From Desulfobulbaceae bacterium (GTDB taxonomy: Bacteria > Desulfobacterota > Desulfobulbia > Desulfobulbales > Desulfocapsaceae), in contig JAHEER010000008.1 of the NCBI GenBank assembly GCA_024640625.1, positions 1 to 64,000 of the forward strand: a DNA stretch of 64,000 nt. The letters are read 5' to 3'. How positions within the stretch are numbered: position 1 is the stretch's first letter; every line of letters starts with the position of its first letter. Of this stretch, positions 54,841 to 62,779 are shown in pieces. The translations under genes and the position numbers were made by a program. The notes under the pieces are model-generated. The model did not search any database. It was not told where the DNA came from and saw only the letters and a list, made by a program, of their open reading frames with translations.

Positions 54841-55330
54841 TATCGATGCCCTGATCGAGGATGAGTGGTATGCGGTGCGCTACTCGGGGGAGATTCCCGA
54901 AGTCGCCTATCACGGTGCCGTCTTCCACCTGACCGAGGCCCAAAACGGCCCTCAGATTGAGTTAAGCAGCGCTCAGCTGAACCGCCTGCTCGGAGCGGTC
55001 AGCCAGCGCTACCTGGAGATCACTTTGCGGGATCTGCTTCCGGAAAACAAGCGCGGCGGAGGTTATCGCGGCCTCAAACGCTCCTTTATCAATTGGCAGC
55101 GTTATCTCACCTTCTGTGAGCGCTATGGCATCGATGGGACGCTCCACAAGGAGACTGTCGCTGGTGCGCTCTGCAGCTTTCTACTCCACGAGGCCGACCT
55201 CGTGCAGATTGGCGAGGTCCAGGATGAACTCAACTGCAGCTTCACCGAGCTACTCAGATTTATCGAACTTCTCGGACTGAGCCCGGCGGTGATCCCCGAT
55301 TCAGTCAAAAACTATTTCCTGGGCTCTTGA
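54821..55330 (+). CDS. Hypothetical protein overlapping the end of hemA
   Basis: I do not recognise this 169-residue protein. It is acidic at the N-terminus (VDIDALIEDEWYAVRYSGEI) and otherwise helical (LSSAQLNRLLGAVSQRYLEI, FINWQRYLTFCERYGIDG). No membrane segment or Cys motif is seen. It starts in another frame 20 bases before hemA stops, so translation is probably coupled; ATG 54809 is an alternative start. It ends convergently with the MazG-like gene, overlapping by 19 bases. Its codon use resembles that of its neighbours, so I take it to be real. A tetrapyrrole-related role is guessed from position only. Confidence 0.65.
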   Translation: MTTPTVDIDALIEDEWYAVRYSGEIPEVAYHGAVFHLTEAQNGPQIELSSAQLNRLLGAVSQRYLEITLRDLLPENKRGGGYRGLKRSFINWQRYLTFCERYGIDGTLHKETVAGALCSFLLHEADLVQIGEVQDELNCSFTELLRFIELLGLSPAVIPDSVKNYFLGS

Positions 55331-55656
55331 GATTCCGTGGGAGCCGGGTACTTTCTTTCGTTTGCGTTCATTTTTTCCAGCGCTGACTCGATCGGGTCAA
55401 TGCCAAAAATCGAGGCAAGCAGGCTGAGATAGATCATGACATCAGCGATTTCCTCTTCTATATGCGAACGGGTGTTTGGATCCGGCGCAAAGCTCTGGGA
55501 TGGTGTCATCCACTGGAATATTTCCAGCAACTCGGCGCATTCGACCGAGAGGGCCATGGCCAGGTTCTTGGGGCTGTGAAATTGCTCCCAGTTTCTCTTC
55601 ACTCTGAATTCTTCAATGCGGCTCAGCAAATTTTCCAGCGTGGCGGTCTTTGTCAT
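55312..55656 (-). CDS. MazG-like nucleotide pyrophosphohydrolase
   Basis: A 114-residue all-alpha NTP pyrophosphatase that hydrolyses a (d)NTP to (d)NMP and PPi, probably as house cleaning. The MazG-type metal site is visible: the EXXE pair of LSVECAELLEIFQWM (about 34-48) and EEEIADVMIYLSLLA (about 69-83, EXXD). From ATG 55656 the size fits the small RS21-C6-like group. A longer frame from 55797 runs into an apparent repeat and is not preferred. The 3' end overlaps that of the preceding gene by 19 bases. Confidence 0.85.
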   Translation of the reverse strand: MTKTATLENLLSRIEEFRVKRNWEQFHSPKNLAMALSVECAELLEIFQWMTPSQSFAPDPNTRSHIEEEIADVMIYLSLLASIFGIDPIESALEKMNANERKYPAPTESQEPRK

Positions 55657-55689
55657 GGTATTTGTCGTAGTAATTGTCGATTTGTTCTG

Positions 55690-55870
55690 GTATGAATGCA
55701 GGCTACCTGAAAAATTGTCTTTTGGCTCAATCTCTGCGTTGCGCGCGAAAATTTCATCCTTGGAATATCGATAAGGCCTGCGGTAAAATTTTTCCATGTG
55801 CCTTGATCTTTAGCAAAAACCCTGAATTTGCAAGGCGCGCCACCGGTTATCATGGCTATGAATTGAATTT
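55690..55870. repeat. Possible interspersed intergenic repeat
   Basis: The stretch between the MazG-like gene and prc has an unusual A+T/GC pattern with the word GCGTTGCGCGCGAAAATTTC and, further on, CTGAATTTGCAAGGCGCGCC. It has no coherent coding content although an open frame crosses it. It resembles the dispersed intergenic repeats that I associate with genomes of this group. Only one copy is in the window, so repetition cannot be shown here. Confidence 0.35.
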
Positions 55871-55899
55871 ATAACGCCGTGTAAATTATTAACGACATT

Positions 55900-58014
55900 A
55901 TGAAAAACAGCAAATTACATCTACTTTCGTGCCTCATACTCACTATACTTCTGCTGGGACCCGCAATTCTGTCGGCCCAAGTCGATCCCGAGGTCGATGA
56001 GAAGCGCAACAAGCTGATTGGCTATATGCTCGGCAAGCAGCTTCCTTCCATACATTACAGTGACAAGCAGGTTGACGATGAGCTGGCGCAAGCGGCTTTT
56101 GATCTCTATCTGAAACAGCTTGATTTTCAGAAACGCTTCCTGCTCGAGCAGGACGCCGAATATCTAGGCTCTTACGCTACCCTGATCGATGACAATCTGT
56201 TGCGGGGAACCATAGCTTTGCCCAAAGCGGGTTACGATATCATGGCCGCACGTATCGATCAGGCGGAGCGGCTGGTCGATCTCTTAATGGGCAGCGCCAT
56301 CGATGCCGAGGGCGTGGAGACGATGGAGACCGATCCGGAAAAACTTGACTATGCCGTCGATGAAAACGATCTGAAGCAGCGCTGGCGATTGATCCTCAAA
56401 GCGGAGATCATGAACCGCTACCTAGACCTGGAAGAGGAATACCAGGCAGAGGGAAAGACCATCGATCAGCAGGCACTCTGGACCGAGGCCAGCCAAAGAG
56501 TCAGCAAGAGATTCAAAGATTTCTTTAACCGCCTGCACCAGGAAACCCTGCAGGATCACTATGACCGGTTCTTCAATGCCGTGGCCCGCGCCTTTGATCC
56601 GCACACCAACTATATGGCCCCTGACCGCAAAGAAGATTTTGATATCCACATGCGCGGCAGCCTCGAAGGTATCGGTGCGCTGTTGAGGGAAGAAGACGGG
56701 TATATCAAAGTGGTGAGGATTATTCCGGGGAGCGCTTCGGCCAGGGAAGGCCGGCTGCAGGCCGAAGATATCATCCTGGCCGTGGCTGAGAAGGACGGCG
56801 AACCGGTGGAGATCACCGACATGCGCCTGCGGGACGCGGTGCGCCTGATCCGTGGACCGAAGGGAACCGAAGTACGACTAACGGTGCGCAAGCCCGACGG
56901 AACCAAGGATATAATCGCCATCTCCCGTGATGTCGTGCAGATTGAGGAGACCTTTGTCAAACATGCGGTCCTCGAGGCCCAGGGCACCAAATTCGGCTAT
57001 ATCAGGATCCCGAGTTTTTACCGAGATTTTGAAAAGAGCCGTTTTGGTCAGGGCCGCAATTCCACCAAAGACACCCGAGATGCTATCCTGGAGCTGCGTA
57101 ATCAGGGAATCGAGGGTATCATTCTGGACCTGAGAAACAACGGCGGAGGGTCTCTTGTGGATGCGGTCGATATCACCGGTCTGTTCATCGATCAGGGTCC
57201 CGTAGTGCAGGTCAAGAACAGCCAGGGCATGAAGCGGGTCCTCCAGGACGACGATGCAACCTTGGTATACGACGGTCCGCTGGTGGTGCTGGTAAACCGC
57301 TTTTCAGCCTCGGCCTCGGAAATCGTTGCCGCCGCCTTGCAGGATTACCGCCGGGCCATCGTGGTCGGCGGTCAGCACACCCACGGCAAGGGGACCGTAC
57401 AGACCATTATCGATCTCAACGAAAATATCCCGCTTCTGCATCTCAGGCGCTACGACGATCTTGGTGCCTTGAAGGCGACCATCCAGAAATTCTACCGCAT
57501 TGACGGAGGTTCGACGCAATACAAGGGGGTCGTGCCCGATGTAATCCTGCCCAGCCTCTTTCAAAATCTGAAATCGGGCGAACAGTACCTGGACTATTCT
57601 CTACCTTGGGACCAGGATGAACCGGTCAGATACGACTCCTATTCCGACAAGGTCGGGGACCTGCAGACTATTATTGACAGGAGCAAGGCGCGCATCAAAG
57701 AGTCCGCCGATCTTGTGCTGATCGAAGAGGAGGCGGCGCGGGCCGCCACAAGATCGGAGCAGACCGTGATCGAACTCAATCTGGAATCGATGCGGGCCAA
57801 GCGGGCTGAAGAAAAACAGGCTCGCGAGAAGGTTGGCGCCCATTATTCCAGATTGGAGGAAGACGATCTGGAAGATCCGGGCGTTATAGATGAATTGCCG
57901 GAATCCCCCGAGAGTGGCCCGGATGAAGACTGGCTTTCCGATCTTGCCGGCGATCCCTACGTCACCGAGTCGGAAATGATTATCAACGACCTCGTCCACC
58001 AGCTTCGCAAGTAG
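55900..58014 (+). CDS. prc: Carboxy-terminal processing protease Prc (S41 family)
   Basis: A periplasmic tail-specific serine protease of 704 residues. The signal peptide (LHLLSCLILTILLLGPAILS) is followed by the long Prc N-terminal domain (about 45-240), a PDZ domain (about 250-335; GSLEGIGALLREEDGYIKVV, ASAREGRLQAEDIILAVAEK), and the S41 protease with LDLRNNGGGSLVDAV, VNRFSASASEI (catalytic Ser near 471) and HTHGKGTVQT (catalytic Lys near 496). A charged helical C-terminal domain ends the protein. Length and order match E. coli Prc/Tsp, which is about 680 residues. A hairpin follows its stop. Confidence 0.95.
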   Translation: MKNSKLHLLSCLILTILLLGPAILSAQVDPEVDEKRNKLIGYMLGKQLPSIHYSDKQVDDELAQAAFDLYLKQLDFQKRFLLEQDAEYLGSYATLIDDNLLRGTIALPKAGYDIMAARIDQAERLVDLLMGSAIDAEGVETMETDPEKLDYAVDENDLKQRWRLILKAEIMNRYLDLEEEYQAEGKTIDQQALWTEASQRVSKRFKDFFNRLHQETLQDHYDRFFNAVARAFDPHTNYMAPDRKEDFDIHMRGSLEGIGALLREEDGYIKVVRIIPGSASAREGRLQAEDIILAVAEKDGEPVEITDMRLRDAVRLIRGPKGTEVRLTVRKPDGTKDIIAISRDVVQIEETFVKHAVLEAQGTKFGYIRIPSFYRDFEKSRFGQGRNSTKDTRDAILELRNQGIEGIILDLRNNGGGSLVDAVDITGLFIDQGPVVQVKNSQGMKRVLQDDDATLVYDGPLVVLVNRFSASASEIVAAALQDYRRAIVVGGQHTHGKGTVQTIIDLNENIPLLHLRRYDDLGALKATIQKFYRIDGGSTQYKGVVPDVILPSLFQNLKSGEQYLDYSLPWDQDEPVRYDSYSDKVGDLQTIIDRSKARIKESADLVLIEEEAARAATRSEQTVIELNLESMRAKRAEEKQAREKVGAHYSRLEEDDLEDPGVIDELPESPESGPDEDWLSDLAGDPYVTESEMIINDLVHQLRK

Positions 58015-58039
58015 TTATCCCCCCTGTGCAGACAAGAAA

Positions 58040-58064
58040 GTGACGGCCTTTCAAGGGCCGTCAC
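58040..58064 (+). terminator. Hairpin after prc
   Basis: GTGACGGCC (58040-58048) and GGCCGTCAC (58056-58064) form a perfect nine-pair stem with loop TTTCAAG, 23 bases after the prc stop. No T-run follows, so it is a weak or Rho-assisted terminator at best. Confidence 0.5.
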
Positions 58065-58105
58065 CCTGTAAAATACTCTTGATTATAAAACACAAAAGTG
58101 ATAGT

Positions 58106-58133
58106 AATGAATGCTTGTGAATGGTCATTCATT
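58106..58133. promoter_or_regulatory. Palindromic element upstream of the dsr operon
   Basis: AATGAATG (58106-58113) and CATTCATT (58126-58133) are perfect inverted repeats. Inside, GAATG-GT-CATTC (58119-58130) is a second, overlapping palindrome. It lies 73-100 bases before the RsbRD-like gene, where an operator would be expected. The half-site TTGTGAA (58115-58121) recalls Rex sites, but the matching second half is missing. The binding protein is unknown. Confidence 0.45.
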
Positions 58134-58205
58134 CATATCCAGATGGGTGGCCTTAATTGCCTAAAATGATTGGCATAACTATTACTTACCGCAAGGGCGG
58201 CGGGC

Positions 58206-58736
58206 ATGACCCTAGAGGAAGCACTGCATAACAACCGGTATAAAATCGTTGACAAGTGGGTTGCATATACCCTGGCAACGTACGAGGCTTCCCAGTTCTT
58301 CACCCGCGAGAAAGATTCTTTCGCCAATCCAGTAGGCGGCACCATTCGGGATTCACTCAAAAAGATTTTTTCCCTGCTGACCCAAAACGTGGAGGTGGCC
58401 TCCTTTAAGGAGCCGCTCTCACGCCTCATGCATCTGCGCTCGGTGCAGGAATTTTCTCCGTCCCAGGCGGTCGCTCCCCTGAACGCCGTTAAACACATTA
58501 CCAGAGACGTGCTGGCAGCCGACAAAGAAACCAAACCGCTGGTCTCCGAACTCTATGACTTTGAGTTCAGCGTAGATCTGGCGGTACTGGCAGCCTTTGA
58601 CCTCTACGTTGAATGCCGGGAAAAGATATACAAAATCAGGGTAGATGAGATCAGATCCGGCAAACAGATACTGACTGACGGCGCTTGTCCTTCCAGAGCG
58701 CTTAAAAATATAGCGGATACCAAAAGGCAAAAGTAG
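58206..58736 (+). CDS. RsbRD N-terminal-domain-like protein
   Basis: A 176-residue soluble helical protein of the type annotated as RsbRD N-terminal (RsbT co-antagonist) domain: LEEALHNNRYKIVDKWVAYT at the start, FANPVGGTIRDSLKKIFSLL, and LYDFEFSVDLAVLAAFDLYV with ECREKIYKIRVDEIRSG at the end. The STAS domain that follows in real RsbR proteins is absent. In sulfate reducers such a gene often sits directly before dsrM. It is 65 bases from dsrM on the same strand, so probably co-transcribed. It may sense something or assist the DsrMKJOP complex, but no experiment known to me settles that. Confidence 0.8.
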   Translation: MTLEEALHNNRYKIVDKWVAYTLATYEASQFFTREKDSFANPVGGTIRDSLKKIFSLLTQNVEVASFKEPLSRLMHLRSVQEFSPSQAVAPLNAVKHITRDVLAADKETKPLVSELYDFEFSVDLAVLAAFDLYVECREKIYKIRVDEIRSGKQILTDGACPSRALKNIADTKRQK

Positions 58737-58801
58737 GTAACCGGCTGCGGTTGAAGATTTCGTGCCGCTGCCAAAACAGTTTAAAGAAGCGAGGTTAAGA
58801 A

Positions 58802-59839
58802 ATGAAGTATGGCTTACCATTGGTGGCGGTCATTGGTTTGATACTGATTGCCTGGCTCGGTTCCATGATACCGGGAATGCAATACTTTTTTGGTGTTGCC
58901 GTCCCGTATCTGGCGGTCATGGTATTTCTGGGCGGCTTTGTCTACCGGGTCGTTCAGTGGGGCAAATCACCGGTACCATTTTCCATTCAGACCACCTGCG
59001 GACAGGCGAAATCACTCGATTTCGTCAAACATAACCGGCTCGAAAGCCCCCATACGACCTCCGAGGTCGTGGCCAGGATGGCTCTGGAGATCCTGACCTT
59101 CCGATCGTTGTTCAGAAACACCAAGTCGGAGCTGCACGACGGCCCCAAAATTACCTACGAATCATCCAAGTGGCTTTGGCTCTTTGCCTTGGTTTTCCAC
59201 TATTCGTTCCTGGTAATTGTGATCCGCCATATGCGCTTGTTCTTGAATCCCGTGCCCGACTTCATTGTTTGGCTTGACTGGGCCGATTCGATGTTTGAGA
59301 TCGGTACCCCGGCGCTTTACCTGACCGATGCCGGTTTGCTGATCGGGCTTATCTACCTGTTCACCAGACGGTTCACCAACAGGCAGGTCCGCTACATCTC
59401 CCTGAGCAGCGATTATTTCCCGCTGCTGCTGCTGATCGCCATCGGCGTCACCGGTGTGCTGATGAGGATGTTTCTGCGCGCAGGTATCGACATTGCGGCC
59501 ATCAAACAGCTTGGCGTCGGATTGGTGACTTTCAGCCCGACGATTACCACCGATATCGGTTCGATCTTCTATATCCATCTCTTCCTGGTGTGTGCCCTGC
59601 TGGTCTACTTTCCTTTTTCCAAGCTCATGCACCTGGGTGGCGTCTTCCTCAGCCCGACGAGGAATATGAAGAACGATACCAGGCAGGTACGTCATATCAA
59701 CCCCTGGAATCCAGATATCAAGGTGCACGCCTACTCGGCCTATGAAGATGAGTTCCGTGAGTTCATGGTGGACGCCGGAATCCCGGTGGAAAAAGAGCCC
59801 GAGCCCGAAGAGGAAGCACCCGCGGAGGCGCCTGCTTAG
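58802..59839 (+). CDS. dsrM: DsrM, menaquinol-linked cytochrome b subunit of DsrMKJOP
   Basis: A 345-residue integral membrane subunit related to NarI. It draws electrons from menaquinol and passes them through two b hemes to DsrK for reduction of the DsrC trisulfide in sulfite reduction. Membrane helices are visible at LPLVAVIGLILIAWLGSMI, FFGVAVPYLAVMVFLGGFVY, WLFALVFHYSFLVIVIRHM (with the His residues that bind heme), LTDAGLLIGLIYLF, YFPLLLLIAIGVTGVLMRM and IHLFLVCALLVYFPFSKLMH. The C-terminal tail is acidic and Pro-rich. GAGG precedes the ATG. First subunit gene of the operon. Confidence 0.95.
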   Translation: MKYGLPLVAVIGLILIAWLGSMIPGMQYFFGVAVPYLAVMVFLGGFVYRVVQWGKSPVPFSIQTTCGQAKSLDFVKHNRLESPHTTSEVVARMALEILTFRSLFRNTKSELHDGPKITYESSKWLWLFALVFHYSFLVIVIRHMRLFLNPVPDFIVWLDWADSMFEIGTPALYLTDAGLLIGLIYLFTRRFTNRQVRYISLSSDYFPLLLLIAIGVTGVLMRMFLRAGIDIAAIKQLGVGLVTFSPTITTDIGSIFYIHLFLVCALLVYFPFSKLMHLGGVFLSPTRNMKNDTRQVRHINPWNPDIKVHAYSAYEDEFREFMVDAGIPVEKEPEPEEEAPAEAPA

Positions 59840-59885
59840 GACAGCGAACTGTAGTGACCAATATTAGCATATAAGGATTAAAACA

Positions 59886-61517
59886 ATGGCAGTTGCAAAA
59901 TTAGAACAACTATCCCAAAGCGTCGTGCAGGACCCGTCCATGGCCACCGGTGCCGTCCCAGCCATGGACTGGATGGATATTCCGGTGACTTTCAAGCCGG
60001 GAAATTACGCCTATCCTGCGAAAAAAGACAAGGTGGAGTACCTCGACAGTCAGAAGGGACTGCATTTTCCCAACGCCCGGGAATGGTCGCCTGAAGACGA
60101 CGACTGGAAGCTCCCGGAAAACTGGAAAGAAATTATTATCGACGGGCTCGGCGAACGGCTCGAGAAGTTCAGGTCCTTGAAGATCTTCATGGACTGCTGC
60201 GTGCGCTGCGGAGCCTGCGCCGATAAGTGCCATTTCTATCTCGGCACCGGCGACCCGAAGAACATGCCGGTACTGCGGGCCGAGCTGCTGCGTTCGGTCT
60301 ACCGCAACGATTTCACCCTGGCCGGAAAAATTCTCGGCAAGATGGCCGGCGGCCGGGAAATGACGGTGGGCGTGCTGAAGGAATGGTTCATGTATTCCTA
60401 TCAATGCACCGAGTGCCGGCGCTGTTCGGTCTTCTGTCCCTACGGCATCGACACGGCTGAAGTGACCATGATGCTGCGCGAACTCCTGCATCTGGTCGGG
60501 ATTGGCATCAACTGGATTCTGGAACCGGTGTCAAACTCCAACAGGACCGGCAACCACATGGGGCTGCAGCCCCATACCTTCAAGGACAACGTCGATTTCC
60601 TGGCTGAGGATGTCGAAAATCTGACAGGAATCAAAATCGAGCCGACCTTCAACCGCAAAGGGGCGGAGATCCTGTTCATAACGCCCTCGGCCGACGTGTT
60701 TGCCGAGCCCGGGCTCTACACCGCCATGGGCTACCTGATCCTGTTCGAGCACATAGGCATCGACTACACCTGGTCGACCTATGCCTCAGAAGGCGGCAAC
60801 TTCGGACTGTTCACCAACAACGAGGCGATGAAGAAGCTCAATGCCAAAATGTACGCTGAAGCCGAACGCCTCGGCGTCAAGTTTATTATCGGCGGCGAGT
60901 GCGGGCACATGTGGCGGGTACTGCACCAGTACATGGATACCATGAACGGTCCAGCCGATTTCCTCGAGCTCCCGAGATCGCCGCTAACCGGCACCATATT
61001 CGAAAATGCGGCCTCGACCAAAATGGTTCACATCAGCGAGTTTACCGCCGATCTCATCAAACACGGCAAGCTGAACCTGGACAAGAGCCGCAACAGTCAT
61101 GTCAAGGCGACCTACCATGATTCCTGCAACCCAGCGCGGGCCATGGGACTCATGGACGAACCGCGCTATATTCTCGACCATGTGGTGGACTGGGTGGAGA
61201 TGCCCGAAAACACCATCCGCGAGCAGACCTTTTGCTGCGGCTCCGGCACCGGCCTGAACACCGACGAGATTATGGAGTTGCGGATGCGCTCCGGGCTGCC
61301 GCGCGCCAATGCGGTCAAGTATGTGGAAGATAAGCATGGGGTCAACATGCTGTCCTGCGTCTGCGCCATCGACCGGGCCACGCTGACCTCACTGATGGAC
61401 TACTGGAATCCCAACGTCGGGGTCTGCGGTATCACCGAACTGGTCGGCAACGCCATAGTCCTCGAAGGTGAAACCAGAGGTGAACTCGATGAAGGTCTGC
61501 GGACCATGGTTTTCTAA
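59886..61517 (+). CDS. dsrK: DsrK, HdrD-like iron-sulfur catalytic subunit of DsrMKJOP
   Basis: The cytoplasmic catalytic subunit, 543 residues, which reduces the DsrC trisulfide. Two ferredoxin-type [4Fe-4S] motifs lie at about 103-114 (CCVRCGACADKC) and 174-184 (CTECRRCSVFC). Two CCG-like cysteine regions follow: GGECGHMWRV (about 337-346) and TYHDSCNPARAMG (about 407-419), then FCCGSGTG (about 449-456) and the later LSCVCAI. These bind the noncubane-type cluster known from heterodisulfide reductase HdrD/HdrB. All expected cysteines are present. RBS AAGGA. Confidence 0.96.
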   Translation: MAVAKLEQLSQSVVQDPSMATGAVPAMDWMDIPVTFKPGNYAYPAKKDKVEYLDSQKGLHFPNAREWSPEDDDWKLPENWKEIIIDGLGERLEKFRSLKIFMDCCVRCGACADKCHFYLGTGDPKNMPVLRAELLRSVYRNDFTLAGKILGKMAGGREMTVGVLKEWFMYSYQCTECRRCSVFCPYGIDTAEVTMMLRELLHLVGIGINWILEPVSNSNRTGNHMGLQPHTFKDNVDFLAEDVENLTGIKIEPTFNRKGAEILFITPSADVFAEPGLYTAMGYLILFEHIGIDYTWSTYASEGGNFGLFTNNEAMKKLNAKMYAEAERLGVKFIIGGECGHMWRVLHQYMDTMNGPADFLELPRSPLTGTIFENAASTKMVHISEFTADLIKHGKLNLDKSRNSHVKATYHDSCNPARAMGLMDEPRYILDHVVDWVEMPENTIREQTFCCGSGTGLNTDEIMELRMRSGLPRANAVKYVEDKHGVNMLSCVCAIDRATLTSLMDYWNPNVGVCGITELVGNAIVLEGETRGELDEGLRTMVF

Positions 61518-61546
61518 CCCTGACCGGAATAGAGGAGAAACGAATA

Positions 61547-61942
61547 ATGTATAACAAAGGATTAATAGTTTCGGGACTCGTTATTTTCGTCCTGTTAGTG
61601 ACGTTTCCCATCTGGTTCAACGGTTTGGATGCCGGCCCGCTGCCGAAACCCGAACTGCCGCCCAATGGGACCAAAGAATGTGTAGCGCCGGCAGCAGAGA
61701 TGCGTGACAGACATATGCAGCTGCTCAATGAATGGCGTGATGATGTCATTCGTAACTCAAGCCGCGAAAAGATTGTCGTTGCCGGGGTGGAATACGGCAA
61801 GGGGCTGCAACTGGCCTGTATGCAATGCCATTCCAACAAAGAGAAATTCTGCGATTCCTGCCACGATTACGCGGCAGTACAGCCGACCTGCTGGGAGTGT
61901 CATATCACCCCGGATGAGGCAGCGAAAAAGGAGGCACAATGA
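61547..61942 (+). CDS. dsrJ: DsrJ, triheme cytochrome c subunit of DsrMKJOP
   Basis: A 131-residue periplasmic cytochrome anchored by one N-terminal helix (GLIVSGLVIFVLLVTFPIWF). Three c-type heme motifs are clear: CMQCH (about 90-94), CDSCH (about 102-106) and CWECH (about 115-119). The further conserved Cys near residue 45 (KECVAPA) is the proposed ligand of the unusual His/Cys heme. GAGGAGAAA precedes the ATG. Its stop overlaps the dsrO start. Maturation would need cytochrome c assembly proteins, such as the CcdA- and TlpA-like proteins elsewhere in the window. Confidence 0.95.
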   Translation: MYNKGLIVSGLVIFVLLVTFPIWFNGLDAGPLPKPELPPNGTKECVAPAAEMRDRHMQLLNEWRDDVIRNSSREKIVVAGVEYGKGLQLACMQCHSNKEKFCDSCHDYAAVQPTCWECHITPDEAAKKEAQ

Positions 61943-62772
61943 TGGATAACAAGAGAAGAAAATTCCTGAAGATGGCCGGCGCCACTGTACTTGCCGGCAT
62001 CAGTGCCCCCGCGATTGTCAAGCTGTCCTCCAATCCCGCCGTGGCAGCCGGTGACGGCGGCCATGAGGCGCCTGCCGCAGCCCATGCTGCGACAGATACC
62101 CACGATGAGGAGCAGAGTTCCGGAGTACGGCTCGGCATGGTTATTGACATGCGTAAATTCTATCAGAATCAGGGTATGCTTGACGAGGCCATTGCCGCCT
62201 GCATAAAAGCGCACAACGTGCCCCAGATTCCCGATCCGAAAAGTGAAATCAAGTGGATCTGGAAGGCCGGGTTCGGTAACGTTTTCCCCGAGCACAGCCA
62301 GAAACTGCGTTCCGAAAAGGTCAAGGACAACCAGTTCCCGGCCCTCTGCAATCATTGCGACAACCCGTCCTGCGTCAAGGCCTGCCCTACCAAGGCGACC
62401 TTCGTAGTTGAGAAAAACGGTATCGTGGCCATGGACTTCCACCGCTGCATCGGCTGCCGCTTCTGCATGGCAGCCTGTCCTTATGGTGCAAGGAGCTTCA
62501 ACTGGCAGGATCCGCGTCCGTTCATCAAAGAGTACAACGTCAATTTCCCAACCCGAGGCCGAGGCGTCGTTGAGAAGTGCAATTTCTGCGGCGAGCGGCT
62601 GGCACTGGGACTCGAACCCGCCTGCGTGGAGGTCTGCAAAGGCACTGGGGCAATGGTTTTTGGCGATCTCAATGATCCCCATTCGGAAATCAGGAAGGTG
62701 CTCGACCAGGAGTTCACCATTCAACGTAAACCAGCTGCCGGGACCAAACCGTCAGTCTTCTACATAGTGTGA
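61939..62772 (+). CDS. dsrO: DsrO, periplasmic Fe-S subunit of DsrMKJOP
   Basis: A 277-residue ferredoxin-like protein with four [4Fe-4S] clusters, exported by the Tat system. The twin-arginine signal is NKRRKFLKMAGATVLAGIS. Cluster motifs: CNHCDNPSCVKACP, CIGCRFCMAACPYG and CNFCGERLALGLEPACVEVC, plus an additional Cys set near the C-terminus of the last block. It passes electrons between DsrJ and DsrP on the periplasmic side. The start overlaps dsrJ by four bases; ATG 61942 is an equivalent choice. Confidence 0.95.
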   Translation: MMDNKRRKFLKMAGATVLAGISAPAIVKLSSNPAVAAGDGGHEAPAAAHAATDTHDEEQSSGVRLGMVIDMRKFYQNQGMLDEAIAACIKAHNVPQIPDPKSEIKWIWKAGFGNVFPEHSQKLRSEKVKDNQFPALCNHCDNPSCVKACPTKATFVVEKNGIVAMDFHRCIGCRFCMAACPYGARSFNWQDPRPFIKEYNVNFPTRGRGVVEKCNFCGERLALGLEPACVEVCKGTGAMVFGDLNDPHSEIRKVLDQEFTIQRKPAAGTKPSVFYIV

Positions 62773-62779
62773 GGTTGCC

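Noticed and set aside
58115-58132. Rex operator before the dsr operon
   Set aside because: Only one half-site (TTGTGAA) fits; the opposite half does not read TTCACAA.
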